A DNA stretch of 41,350 nt from a bacterium (GCA_030525085.1 JAUNFK010000003.1:15675-57024); one strand, 5' to 3'; shown: positions 16,271 through 24,530, counted from the stretch's first letter. Made by a program: numbers and translations. The notes: generated by a model from the sequence alone, not told the origin.

Positions 16271-16717
16271 ATGTCTAAAAAAATCATTTGTTTTATCTTT
16301 CTATTAATCCCCTGGTTCGCATCTGGAGTTCTTTTTCCCTTCGATGCAGGATTCTACAATTCATTAACTTTGCCAAAAATAACACCACCTAAAATAATAT
16401 TTATTATAATATGGCCTATCTTATTTACTTTAATTACTATCGCGTTATATAGAATTCTTAAAAAAGATAATCTTAATAACGACTATCTTTATATCCTCAT
16501 TATGAACTTTATTGGCGCCCAAACATATAATTTATTCTTCTTTCACATGAATAACTTATTCTTATCTTTAATAAGTACTGTTGTAACCTTAGTAACAAGT
16601 ATATTCTTAACCTATGAAACTAAAAAACTAGATGAATCTTGGCCATTATTAATACCATATAATATATGGAATATATTTGCTTTTATTTTAATTACTATCA
16701 TTTATCTAACTAATTAA
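16271..16717 (+). CDS. tspO: TspO/MBR family membrane protein
   Basis: A 148-residue protein with five membrane segments, as in the TspO/peripheral benzodiazepine receptor family, which binds porphyrins and other hydrophobic ligands. Family marks: LPKITPPKIIFIIIWPILFT (the PP...W-x3-L loop and second helix), MNFIGAQTYNLFFF (N..w...FF) and the terminal WPLLIPYNIWNIFAF. AGGAG lies 6 nt before ATG. Its end overlaps the convergent rluD gene by eight bases. Role in this organism is unknown. Confidence 0.85.
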   Translation: MSKKIICFIFLLIPWFASGVLFPFDAGFYNSLTLPKITPPKIIFIIIWPILFTLITIALYRILKKDNLNNDYLYILIMNFIGAQTYNLFFFHMNNLFLSLISTVVTLVTSIFLTYETKKLDESWPLLIPYNIWNIFAFILITIIYLTN

Positions 16718-17585
16718 GTGTATCTAAAAATTGTTTAAATTCCTGAGGAATATCACACTCAAAATGGAGATGCTCATGCGTTATTGGTTGGTCGAAATCA
16801 ATACTTACTGAATGTAAAAATTGACCAAAATCATCATATGCCTTACCATAAACCGGATCATTATAAACCGGATGCCCAATATACTTCATATGTACTCTGA
16901 TTTGATGCGTTCTTCCAGTATCTAAAATAAGTCTTAATAATGTATAATCATCATATCTTTTTAAAACTTTAAAATGTGTAACTGCTTTCTTAGAATTTTC
17001 TGAAGTAACACACATTTTTTTTCTATCTTTAACATCTCTACCAATAGGTGCATTAATCTCTCCAGTATCTTCATTAATTACCCCACATACTAAAGCTATA
17101 TATTCTCTCTTAATAGTTTTATTTTTAAACCCTTCAGCAAGAATATCATGAGCTTTATCATTTTTAGCAACAAGCATAAGTCCACTAGTATCTTTATCAA
17201 GTCTATGAACAATACCAGGTCTAAACTCCTCTTTATTACTTAAATTCTTAGTATAATACATAAGTGCATTAACTAAAGTACCACTCATATTTCCATTTCC
17301 AGGATGAACAACCATTCCACTTTTCTTATTAATAACCATCAAATCATCATCTTCATAAACAATATCAAGCGGAATATCTTCAGCCTCAAAATTAGCTTCT
17401 TTAATAAAACCATCCTTAACAAACAACTCATCATCTAAACTAAGAATCATACTTGCCTTAGCACTTTTCCCATTAACAAGAACAAACCTTTCATCTATCA
17501 TCTTTTTAATAGTACTTCTTGAAATATCTAATTCTTCTGCTAAATACTTATCTATTCTCTCTTCTCTTAATACTTCTACTTCCAT
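16710..17585 (-). CDS. rluD: RluA-family 23S rRNA pseudouridine synthase
   Basis: A 291-residue enzyme that isomerises uridine to pseudouridine in 23S rRNA. The N-terminal S4 RNA-binding domain (RIDKYLAEELDISRSTIKKM) is followed by the catalytic domain with HRLDKDTSGLMLVAKN, the Asp of RLDxxTSG being catalytic. The start is put at ATG 17585 (AGGTG 6 nt upstream), not the GTG at 17594 that lies in that site. It overlaps the 3' end of lspA by 38 bases; the lspA-rluD order is the one found in B. subtilis. Confidence 0.9.
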   Translation of the reverse strand: MEVEVLREERIDKYLAEELDISRSTIKKMIDERFVLVNGKSAKASMILSLDDELFVKDGFIKEANFEAEDIPLDIVYEDDDLMVINKKSGMVVHPGNGNMSGTLVNALMYYTKNLSNKEEFRPGIVHRLDKDTSGLMLVAKNDKAHDILAEGFKNKTIKREYIALVCGVINEDTGEINAPIGRDVKDRKKMCVTSENSKKAVTHFKVLKRYDDYTLLRLILDTGRTHQIRVHMKYIGHPVYNDPVYGKAYDDFGQFLHSVSIDFDQPITHEHLHFECDIPQEFKQFLDTLN

Positions 17586-18012
17586 CTTCTTCACCTTTCA
17601 AACAAGCATACAATAACAAAACTGTTCCTATAACAATTCCTATATCAGCAACATTAAATATTGGATAACTATAACTGCCAAATTTAAAATAAATAAAGTC
17701 TCTTACATATCCAAAAATTACTCTATCATATAAATTACCTACGCAGCCACCTAAAAGTAACCCAAACGCTAGTACATTACGCTTATTTTCTTTAAAATCA
17801 TACGCAAACTTAATAATAAAATATATTGCCAAAAAACCAATTAATATTAAAAGCATTCTTCTAGAAGAAAACATACTCCAAGCAGCACCATCATTAGTAA
17901 CTCTCTTAAATTCAAAAAAATTTCTGATTATTACAACATCCTTAATAAAATATTTAGTTACCATATCTATTAAAAAAGTAATAATGCTTATTATAAATAT
18001 TTTCTTCCTCAT
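17548..18012 (-). CDS. lspA: Lipoprotein signal peptidase
   Basis: A 154-residue aspartic protease with four membrane segments that removes signal peptides from prolipoproteins. The two catalytic aspartates lie in GNLYDRVIFGYVRDFI (the GNxxDR motif) and NVADIGIVIG (the NxxD motif). Short ribosome-binding site; 27 bp after ylmC. Same leftward run as sigG and ylmC. Confidence 0.94.
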   Translation of the reverse strand: MRKKIFIISIITFLIDMVTKYFIKDVVIIRNFFEFKRVTNDGAAWSMFSSRRMLLILIGFLAIYFIIKFAYDFKENKRNVLAFGLLLGGCVGNLYDRVIFGYVRDFIYFKFGSYSYPIFNVADIGIVIGTVLLLYACLKGEEDGSRSIKRRENR

Positions 18013-18039
18013 AAAACACCTATCAAAATTATACTATTT

Positions 18040-18255
18040 TTAGTCCAAATCAACAAGTATAACATCACTACCAATAGTTTTAATATCCTTAAAAGTTATC
18101 TTATAATCTCCTGTCTTACGCATCATTTTAGTACTACTAACAACCAAATAATTAATCATTCCATCAGAACTTACATTTATATCAACAATTCTCCCTAACC
18201 TAGCGCCAGTCCTAGTATTAATAATATCCTTACTTTGCATATCACTCATAAGCAT
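18040..18255 (-). CDS. ylmC: YlmC/YmxH-family PRC-barrel sporulation protein
   Basis: A 71-residue protein with the PRC-barrel pattern MQSKDIINTRTGARLGRIVDI. The start is placed at ATG 18255, 5 nt after AGGTGA; the frame can be extended to 18264, but only into that ribosome-binding site. YlmC/YmxH genes usually lie next to sigG or other sporulation genes in Bacillota, as here (31 bp after sigG). Molecular function is not established. Confidence 0.88.
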   Translation of the reverse strand: MLMSDMQSKDIINTRTGARLGRIVDINVSSDGMINYLVVSSTKMMRKTGDYKITFKDIKTIGSDVILVDLD

Positions 18256-18285
18256 TAAAATCACCTAATTAATTATATGTTCACA

Positions 18286-19059
18286 CTATTCCATATATCT
18301 TCTTAAATACTTTATCGCATTCTTTTCTATTCTTGATACCTGTGCCTGCGAAACTCCTAAATCAGCAGCAATTTCCATCTGAGTCTTCCCATATATATAC
18401 CTAGCCTTTAAAACATGTCTTCCCCTATCACTAATCCTTGATAAAGCACTATCCATACTTATCGCATCATCTTTATCGATTCCACTTTCCTTATCAGCTA
18501 TTTGATCAAGCAAATAAATAGTATCTCCGCCATCATTATAAATTGGATCAAAGATACTAGCAGTCGGCATCAAACTCTCTAATGACGAAGCAAGTTCATA
18601 CTCTTCTATTCCTAAAGCTTCACATATCTCTTTATTACTAGGTTCAAACCCATGAATATTCTGATACTCATCCTTAAACTTAAGAATCTTATAGGCACTA
18701 TCCCTTATTCCTCTACTAATTCTAACAGAACTAGAATCCCTAATAAATCTTTTAACCTCTCCAATAATTAAAGGAACGGCATAAGTAGAAAACATAACAT
18801 TATATTCTAAAGAAAAATTATCAACAGCTTTAATAAGACCTAACACACCAACCTGAAACAAATCATTCATATCAAATTTACCATTATTATATTTTTTAAT
18901 TATACTAAGAACAAGTTTCAAATTACCATTAATAAGTTCTTCTTTAGCACTAATATCACCTTCATTATATCTTTTAAAAAGATCTATCATCTCATCATTC
19001 TTAAGAACTTTAATATTATTTGTATCTATTCCAGGAATATCAACTTTATATTTACCCAC
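18286..19059 (-). CDS. sigG: Sporulation sigma factor G
   Basis: A 257-residue late forespore sigma factor. Region 2 (NGNLKLVLSIIKKYN, DLFQVGVLGLIKAVDNF, FSTYAVPLIIGEVKRFIRD) and region 4 (GKTQMEIAADLGVSQAQVSR) closely follow B. subtilis SigG, including the shared IYNDGGD segment and the N-terminal I-P-G-I-D-T/VLKNDEM area. The GTG at 19059 is chosen because AGAGGTG precedes it by 6 nt; a GTG at 19068 falls within that site. The next genes on the strand are ylmC, lspA and rluD. In related genomes sigG follows sigE directly; here a toxin-antitoxin module separates them. Confidence 0.93.
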   Translation of the reverse strand: MGKYKVDIPGIDTNNIKVLKNDEMIDLFKRYNEGDISAKEELINGNLKLVLSIIKKYNNGKFDMNDLFQVGVLGLIKAVDNFSLEYNVMFSTYAVPLIIGEVKRFIRDSSSVRISRGIRDSAYKILKFKDEYQNIHGFEPSNKEICEALGIEEYELASSLESLMPTASIFDPIYNDGGDTIYLLDQIADKESGIDKDDAISMDSALSRISDRGRHVLKARYIYGKTQMEIAADLGVSQAQVSRIEKNAIKYLRRYME

Positions 19060-19076
19060 TTTATTCACCTCTAGTT

Positions 19077-19107
19077 TATAGTGGAAAAATATATTGTTAT
19101 TTATTCA
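19077..19107 (-). promoter_or_regulatory. Candidate forespore (sigma-G/F-type) promoter of sigG
   Basis: Reading leftwards, TGAATA (19102-19107), an 18-nt spacer and CACTATA (19077-19083), with a predicted start just before the ribosome-binding site. It fits the sigma-G -35 (TGAATA) and, loosely, its CATnnTA -10. Confidence 0.45.
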
Positions 19108-19109
19108 CA

Positions 19110-19121
19110 AAAAAGCGTCAC
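19110..19121. repeat. Left direct repeat flanking the toxin-antitoxin module
   Basis: AAAAAGCGTCAC. It matches the sequence at 20658-20669 (AAAAAGAGTCAC) in 11 of 12 positions. The pair brackets the whole toxin-antitoxin cassette. Confidence 0.4.
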
Positions 19122-19145
19122 CTCATAAATTTAGTGTCCCATTAT

Positions 19146-19182
19146 CAAAAAAACTTTCACATAATTAATATTTGTGAAAGTT
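19146..19182 (-). terminator. Terminator of the toxin-antitoxin module
   Basis: A 10-bp stem (19152-19161 with 19173-19182, 11-nt loop) followed leftwards by a U-run. The module is thus insulated from sigG. Confidence 0.85.
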
Positions 19183-19191
19183 CTTCTTTAA

Positions 19192-20169
19192 TTATATTAT
19201 ACGTTCAATATCAAAAGCATAATCATAACTTATTTTATCAGAAAAATTTGTTTCAATATACGCCTTTTCTTCATGAGAAAAATCAGCGATTTCCTTTGAT
19301 TTATAATCCTTAAAAAATTCAATAACTTTATCAATTATATTTAATTCTTCATTTGTAAATACAGTTTCATCTATCTCTGTTAAACTTTTTATATTATGTA
19401 ATTCATATTCATTTTTATATTCTATATTATAACTTATTAATTCTTCATTTTTGCATTCTGTAATTATTTTTTCGAAATTATCTGGAACTGGTCCATATGG
19501 TAATTTTGCATATTCCAATCCCGTAATTGATGCGCCAGTATATTTATAATTTAAAAAATCAGCATAAAACATTTCTTTAAGCAGCTTAGTTTTCAATATG
19601 CCTTTTTTTGCAAACATTAATATTAAATTTATTATTTTGTTTTTATCTATTTTTGTATAGCCGTTATACTCGCTTGGCTCAAAATCTTTGTTATAAAAAA
19701 GTTGTTTTTCATTGTTACTAAATTTTGATATTTTTTCTTGAATTCTAAAATATTCTTTATCTGTAAATTGATTCTTGTTTGATTCAATTAAACTAATAAT
19801 AGTATCTGGTTTTGATATCAAAGTATTTATAATTATCATATAATTATCATTTGGAATAGCCGTTCCTTTTTCATAACTAATTAATGTCTTCTTTGCACAC
19901 CCTATTATTTTTGAAAATAATTCTTGTGATAAATTATATTTATTTCTTAAATTTACAATATCATCTTTACAGATTCCATAATTTTTATTATATATTTCAA
20001 TTGCTTTACGACTTGCCTCATTATCTAATTCAGCATCATATACTAATGAATTACACTCCTTGCAAAATCTTCTTGGTGAGATAAATTTTATTTCTTTTCC
20101 TTTAATATTATAATCATGCTCATAATCTTTGATGTACGCACTTTTACATAAACAATTATCGCATTTCAT
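19192..20169 (-). CDS. Antitoxin: zinc-finger, HTH and Panacea (DUF4065) domains
   Basis: A 325-residue protein from ATG 20169; GGAGAT sits 7 nt upstream inside the last codons of the toxin gene, while the in-frame TTG at 20184 overlaps that site. Domains in order: an MqsA-like zinc finger (CDNC at residues 3-6, CKEC at 36-39); an XRE-type helix-turn-helix (LSQELFSKIIGCAKKTLISY, about 85-105); a linker; and a Panacea/SocA-like domain (about 165-325) with TKLLKEMFYADFLNYKYTG and LEYAKLPYGPVPDNF. Panacea domains are known antitoxin modules. The finger and HTH probably bind the module's own promoter, and the Panacea part may neutralise the toxin. Its stop lies just before the module's terminator. 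Confidence 0.82.
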   Translation of the reverse strand: MKCDNCLCKSAYIKDYEHDYNIKGKEIKFISPRRFCKECNSLVYDAELDNEASRKAIEIYNKNYGICKDDIVNLRNKYNLSQELFSKIIGCAKKTLISYEKGTAIPNDNYMIIINTLISKPDTIISLIESNKNQFTDKEYFRIQEKISKFSNNEKQLFYNKDFEPSEYNGYTKIDKNKIINLILMFAKKGILKTKLLKEMFYADFLNYKYTGASITGLEYAKLPYGPVPDNFEKIITECKNEELISYNIEYKNEYELHNIKSLTEIDETVFTNEELNIIDKVIEFFKDYKSKEIADFSHEEKAYIETNFSDKISYDYAFDIERII

Positions 20170-20174
20170 TTTAA

Positions 20175-20504
20175 TTATCTCCAATCTTTATGAAACGACA
20201 AACAAACTGCCATTTCATTATTGTTTTCAATCTCAATTTTAATTTTTATATACACTAAAATTCCATTAATTTGCTTTTTAAATAGCAAAGCATCATCTGA
20301 ATTTTTACTATAACTAGGTTTTGGATCTATAAAAAAGAAATTTTTATTTAGATATAAAACTTGATTCCAAGCCTCTTCTTCTGTAATTCCAATATCTAAC
20401 AAATCTTGCAAATAATCGCAATCTTTTCTTTGTACAAATTTTCTTTGGCCTAACTTTACTAATTTTTTTATTTCAGATAATACTTTTATTTGAGAACTGG
20501 TCAT
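20175..20504 (-). CDS. MqsR-like toxin of a type II toxin-antitoxin module
   Basis: A 109-residue protein with the MqsR outline: an N-terminal helix SEIKKLVKLGQRKF, then ITEEEAWNQVLYLNKNFFFI, a Ser/Lys-rich turn, and closing strands VYIKIKIEI and AVCLSFHKDW. MqsR is a ribosome-independent mRNA interferase of the RelE/BrnT-like fold. The toxin gene comes first and the antitoxin follows 5 nt later, the order seen in mqsRA. It has an excellent AGGAGGTG ribosome-binding site 10 nt before ATG and its own strong promoter. The family call rests on pattern memory; the catalytic Lys/Tyr/Arg set cannot be proved by eye. Confidence 0.72.
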   Translation of the reverse strand: MTSSQIKVLSEIKKLVKLGQRKFVQRKDCDYLQDLLDIGITEEEAWNQVLYLNKNFFFIDPKPSYSKNSDDALLFKKQINGILVYIKIKIEIENNNEMAVCLSFHKDWR

Positions 20505-20577
20505 CTATCCAGCACCTCCTAATTCTAACTTATATTTATACTCTTTTCCATTTTCATCTAACCTCTCTTGCAAATTA

Positions 20578-20606
20578 ATAGTAACATATGTAACCGTTTT
20601 TGTCAA
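20578..20606 (-). promoter_or_regulatory. Strong promoter of the toxin-antitoxin module with a putative operator
   Basis: Reading leftwards, a perfect TTGACA (20601-20606), a 17-nt spacer and TACTAT (20578-20583). The spacer contains a GTTAC-ATAT-GTTAC direct repeat built around the self-complementary ACATATGT, a likely autoregulatory site for the HTH antitoxin. Confidence 0.75.
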
Positions 20607-20654
20607 TTATTTTCATTTTTTTAAATAAAAATTGATAGGCACTTCAATTACTTA

Positions 20655-20685
20655 CTTAAAAAGAGTCACGCTATTGCCACTTTTC
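20655..20685 (-). terminator. Probable weak terminator after sigE
   Basis: An imperfect hairpin with bulges, followed by a five-U run when read leftwards. It overlaps the right direct repeat (20658-20669). Confidence 0.4.
20658..20669. repeat. Right direct repeat flanking the toxin-antitoxin module
   Basis: AAAAAGAGTCAC; one mismatch to 19110-19121. Confidence 0.4.
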
Positions 20686-20690
20686 ATCAT

Positions 20691-21380
20691 TTACTTAAGC
20701 AAAGCTCCTTGCAGCTTCTTCACAACTTTCTTCTCTAACCTAGATATATAAGACTGACTAATTCCAAGCATCTCAGCTACCTCTTTCTGCGTATAATCAT
20801 CTGTCCCATTAAGACCATATCTAAGAGTCATAATAAGCTTCTCCCTATCATTTAAAGTTCTAAGCTCATTACTAAGAGTTATCTTATTCTCTTTTTCGCT
20901 AAACTCATCAAAAACCAAATCTCCATCCGTTCCAAGTATGTCTTCCAAATGTAGTTCATTACCTTCAGCATCATAATTTAACGCATCTTCTAAACTGACC
21001 TCGGCTCTTCTTTTCTTATTCTTTCTTAAGTACATAAGTATCTCATTAGCAATACATCTAGAAGAATATGTTGCAAGTTTTATATTCTTATCTGGTTTAT
21101 AAGTCTCAATTCCTTTAATTAACCCAATAGTTCCAATACTAACTAAATCCTCTAAATCATAACCTGCACTTTCATACTTCTTAGCAAGAAATACAACTAA
21201 TCTTAAATTATGCTCAATTAACTTATTCCTAGCTTCCAAATTTCCACTTCTAGCAAGGATAACATAATTAAGCTCTTCTTCTTTAGATAATGGTGGTGGC
21301 AAAACATCACTGCTACCTAAAAATAAAATATTAGTATCAATCTTTAGTAACTTACAAATTAAAATCCATAACCTTTTCAT
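20691..21380 (-). CDS. sigE: Pro-sigma-E, mother-cell sporulation sigma factor
   Basis: A 229-residue sigma factor with an N-terminal hydrophobic pro-sequence (MKRLWILICKLLKIDTNILF) that tethers it to the membrane until SpoIIGA cuts it. LPPPLSKEEE follows, as in B. subtilis SigE. Region 2 reads LIEHNLRLVVFLAKKYE, DLVSIGTIGLIKGI and LATYSSRCIANEILMYLR; region 4 reads QKEVAEMLGISQSYISRLE. The ATG overlaps the spoIIGA TGA by two bases, so protease and substrate are translationally coupled. Confidence 0.95.
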   Translation of the reverse strand: MKRLWILICKLLKIDTNILFLGSSDVLPPPLSKEEELNYVILARSGNLEARNKLIEHNLRLVVFLAKKYESAGYDLEDLVSIGTIGLIKGIETYKPDKNIKLATYSSRCIANEILMYLRKNKKRRAEVSLEDALNYDAEGNELHLEDILGTDGDLVFDEFSEKENKITLSNELRTLNDREKLIMTLRYGLNGTDDYTQKEVAEMLGISQSYISRLEKKVVKKLQGALLK

Positions 21381-22132
21381 AAGGCCTCCTTATTTAAAAT
21401 AATATTTACACCTTTATAATCAACATCACTAATACCTACTAATACTTTTACATCTTTTCCATCAATAACTACCTTATCAGGTTTAAATACTTTAAGTAAC
21501 CCACTGCCTCCAACAACCTTATAAGGCATATAACTAAATAAAACATCACCTTTAACTAAACAACTATTAACAAGAATAACTGGCTTATTAAAATACCTTA
21601 AATTATTTCCCGTATCAACAAACCCAGTATCACTAATAACCAAATCTTTATAATATATGCTTACATCTGCATAATTAGAATTACTACACCTATAACTCTT
21701 AACATATCTTATGTATTTAAATAAAATAATTAAACCAACTGGCAAATATAAAAAAACATTATATCCAAGAGTACCTTTACTAAACACAAGGCCATTACTT
21801 TCCAGAGTAATCGTATCATTAAGCAAATATAAAGACCCACCCAAAATAATACTTATAATATATAACCAAAATAAATTCTCTTTAAAATAATCAAACCCTT
21901 TATACCCAAAAGATATTATAACTAAAAATATGCTAATCACTAATTTATAAGCAAACATCCATAAACTTCCCTTAATAACAAATAACAACAATGTTGATAA
22001 ACTCCCAATCAAAGAACTAATAACAATTCTTCTAAACTTAGTATGCCTTTTTAACAACATATCAACGCCAATCATAAGAAACATATCAATAACAAAGTTA
22101 AGCATTAACACAACATCAACATATATTGTCAT
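21377..22132 (-). CDS. spoIIGA: Sigma-E processing peptidase SpoIIGA
   Basis: A 251-residue membrane aspartic protease that activates pro-sigma-E in the mother cell in response to a forespore signal. Five hydrophobic segments fill the first ~145 residues. The C-terminal domain has GFVDTGNNLRYF, the D-T-G-N catalytic motif, then KPVILV and KVVGGSGLLKVF. The start is placed at ATG 22132, 5 nt after AGGTGA; the longer frame runs into the promoter. It lies directly upstream of sigE, 74 nt after ftsZ, with a Spo0A box and -10 element in between. Confidence 0.92.
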   Translation of the reverse strand: MTIYVDVVLMLNFVIDMFLMIGVDMLLKRHTKFRRIVISSLIGSLSTLLLFVIKGSLWMFAYKLVISIFLVIISFGYKGFDYFKENLFWLYIISIILGGSLYLLNDTITLESNGLVFSKGTLGYNVFLYLPVGLIILFKYIRYVKSYRCSNSNYADVSIYYKDLVISDTGFVDTGNNLRYFNKPVILVNSCLVKGDVLFSYMPYKVVGGSGLLKVFKPDKVVIDGKDVKVLVGISDVDYKGVNIILNKEAL

Positions 22133-22147
22133 AGCATCACCTATATT

Positions 22148-22181
22148 ATTATAAAAAAAAGACATCTATAAAGATGTCGAA
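22148..22181 (-). promoter_or_regulatory. spoIIGA promoter with a perfect Spo0A box
   Basis: A -10 TATAAT on the reverse strand (22148-22153) and TGTCGAA on the forward strand (22175-22181), the exact 0A-box consensus, centred about 37 nt before the predicted start. The box overlaps the ftsZ terminator stem. Confidence 0.6.
22153..22180 (-). terminator. ftsZ terminator
   Basis: GACATCT (22161-22167) pairs with AGATGTC (22172-22178) around a 4-nt loop, followed leftwards by eight U. It is embedded in the spoIIGA promoter region. Confidence 0.8.
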
Positions 22182-22205
22182 TAAAGTTATATTTTCTATA
22201 TCAAA

Positions 22206-23252
22206 TTAAAAATTATCTCTTTCTCTTAGGAAAGGTGGAATATCAAAATCACTTTCTTCTTCTACTGGTTTTGGTCTTCCTTGTGAAGTACTATCAGCTT
22301 GTGGTACATCATCAAATCCAGTTGCTATTACAGTAACAATTACTTCATCATTTAAATTTTCATTAATAACAGCACCGAATATAATATTTATATCAGTATT
22401 ACTACTTTGTCTTACCACTTCAGCAGCATCCTCTGCTTCAAATAATGTTAAACTAGTTCCACCAGTTACATTAATTATAGCATCCGTTGCTCCATCTATA
22501 CTAGTTTCAAGTAGCGGACTAGATACGGCTTGTTTAGCAGCTTCAATAGCTCTATTTTCTCCTACACCTAAACCAATACCAATAAGTGCTGAACCACGTT
22601 TTGCCATTACTGTCTTAACATCAGCAAAGTCTAAGTTAACTAAACCAGATACGGCAATTAAGTCACTGATAGATTGAACACCTCTATGAAGTACATTATC
22701 AACTTCTTTAAATGCATCAATCATTGGTGTACTCTTATCAATAATTTCTCTTAAACGATCATTTGGAATAACAATTAAAGTATCAACATGTTTCTTTAAT
22801 TCTTCAATACCAAGTACTGCTTGCTCCATACGTCTCTTACCTTCAAATCTAAAAGGTTTAGTAACAATACCAACAGTAAGAGCTCCTAAATCTTGAGCAA
22901 TCTCAGCAATAACAGGTGCAGCACCAGTTCCGGTTCCACCACCCATACCGCAAGTAACAAAGACCATATCAGCACCTTTTAATGCTTCCTTAATCTCTTC
23001 CTTACTTTCCATTGCAGCACTTCTACCAACTTCAGGATTAGCACCAGCACCAAGGCCACCAGTCATATTAGCACCAATTTGTAACTTACAAGCAGCCTTA
23101 CTAGCATTTAAAACTTGTAAATCAGTATTAGCAACTATAAACTCAACACCTTTAACTCCTGACTCTATCATTCGGTTTACTGCGTTGTTTCCGCCCCCAC
23201 CGACTCCAATAACTTTTATCTTAGCGATTTGATCCATCTCTAATCCAAACAT
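22206..23252 (-). CDS. ftsZ: Cell division protein FtsZ
   Basis: A 348-residue tubulin-like GTPase that forms the division ring. The GTP-binding signature GGGTGTGA is present (in [13 protein letters not shown]), together with [18 protein letters not shown] near the N-terminus and the [12 protein letters not shown]7-loop region. The C-terminal peptide [10 protein letters not shown] is the FtsA/SepF-binding tail, and the linker before it is short. It follows ftsA by 13 bp and ends in a terminator. Confidence 0.97.
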   Translation of the reverse strand: MFGLEMDQIAKIKVIGVGGGGNNAVNRMIESGVKGVEFIVANTDLQVLNASKAACKLQIGANMTGGLGAGANPEVGRSAAMESKEEIKEALKGADMVFVTCGMGGGTGTGAAPVIAEIAQDLGALTVGIVTKPFRFEGKRRMEQAVLGIEELKKHVDTLIVIPNDRLREIIDKSTPMIDAFKEVDNVLHRGVQSISDLIAVSGLVNLDFADVKTVMAKRGSALIGIGLGVGENRAIEAAKQAVSSPLLETSIDGATDAIINVTGGTSLTLFEAEDAAEVVRQSSNTDINIIFGAVINENLNDEVIVTVIATGFDDVPQADSTSQGRPKPVEEESDFDIPPFLRERDNF

Positions 23253-23265
23253 TTAAATCTCTCCT

Positions 23266-24498
23266 TTAATTATCAAAAAAGTATCCAAATACTTTTCCCA
23301 GTATCGAATCGTTTGTAACTTCTCTAGCACCATTTACTAGGGTATCTATATCATCATCAGTTATCATACAAAATTCTTTATCTCTAAGTCTTAACTTACT
23401 ATAAAAGTATAGAAGCATTCCAATACATGTACTATACCCATTATATCTAGCACCAACATAATTTATCATTCCAAGTCTAGCTTTATTACCAAACTCATCA
23501 TGTATAACAAGAGGTGCATCCCTTAATTCAGTCAATCCTCCTGTTACAATTATATAACTAATTTCTTTCTTTGTTAAGTGGTTAATCGATTTTTTTGCAA
23601 GTTTTAGCACTTCCTTAAACCTATTTGACACTAACTCACTTACCTCTTTTTGATTAATAACTATCTCTTCACCATTTTTATCCGTAAGACTCATCTCTTC
23701 ACGATTACTTGCGTTCTTCACACTTGCTAAAGCAAATTTCTCTTTTACAAACTTAGCGTCACTGCGTTTTAAATTATACTTAAGTCCAATATCCCTATCA
23801 AGTTCATATCCACCAAGATTAAGTATTTCACTATTAATAAAGATTCCTTTACTAAATATTCCAATAGAAGTACTCGTATTACCTAAATTAATTAACGCAC
23901 CTGTCTTACCATCTAATGTATTTTCAAAATTAGCATAATCTGCAAGAACCGGTGACATAATATCAGCAACTTCAACACCAGCTTCACTTACAATCTTTAT
24001 AAAATCATAAATAAATCTCTTATCAGAAGCAACTAGCATTGTTCTAACAAATAAGTTTTCACCCCTCATTCCAAGCGGTGTCTTAGTCTCTTCACTATCA
24101 ACTCTAAACATAACTGGAATTGCTTGTATTAACTCCTCTGTAGCTGGAATATTACCATAACTAGCATTTTTTAAAACACTAATTATATCTTCACTTGACA
24201 CAGTATAATCTTCACTACCTATCTGCACCTTACCTTCAGTATAATAAAAATCAGTATAACTAACAGGTACTGAAAGTATTACTTTTCTAATATTAAAACC
24301 TAACTTTTCACTACATATAGTAATTAATCTTTTAATACTACTGATAAGTTCATCTTTATCACTAACTATATTATTCTGATAACCTAAAGAATAAGTCTTT
24401 TCAGCGCATAAAACATTTAACTTACCATGAATAAACTCACCACATACAAGTTTAATAGCATCTGATCCAATATCCAAAGCTGAATAAATATTTCTCAT
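23266..24498 (-). CDS. ftsA: Cell division protein FtsA
   Basis: A 410-residue actin-like protein that anchors FtsZ filaments to the membrane. Phosphate-1 motif SALDIGSDAIKLVCGEF, the GALINLGNTSTSIGIF phosphate-2 motif and IIVTGGLTEL adenosine motif are visible. The C-terminal KVFGYFFDN is an amphipathic membrane-targeting end. First gene of ftsA-ftsZ. Confidence 0.94.
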   Translation of the reverse strand: MRNIYSALDIGSDAIKLVCGEFIHGKLNVLCAEKTYSLGYQNNIVSDKDELISSIKRLITICSEKLGFNIRKVILSVPVSYTDFYYTEGKVQIGSEDYTVSSEDIISVLKNASYGNIPATEELIQAIPVMFRVDSEETKTPLGMRGENLFVRTMLVASDKRFIYDFIKIVSEAGVEVADIMSPVLADYANFENTLDGKTGALINLGNTSTSIGIFSKGIFINSEILNLGGYELDRDIGLKYNLKRSDAKFVKEKFALASVKNASNREEMSLTDKNGEEIVINQKEVSELVSNRFKEVLKLAKKSINHLTKKEISYIIVTGGLTELRDAPLVIHDEFGNKARLGMINYVGARYNGYSTCIGMLLYFYSKLRLRDKEFCMITDDDIDTLVNGAREVTNDSILGKVFGYFFDN

Positions 24499-24530
24499 AT
24501 ACTCACCCTTACTTACCCTTTATATTTAAA

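Noticed and set aside
20505-20690. A classical MqsA operator (AACCT ... AGGTT palindrome) in front of the toxin gene.
   Set aside because: Only one half-site is present; the visible symmetry is ACATATGT within a GTTAC direct repeat.
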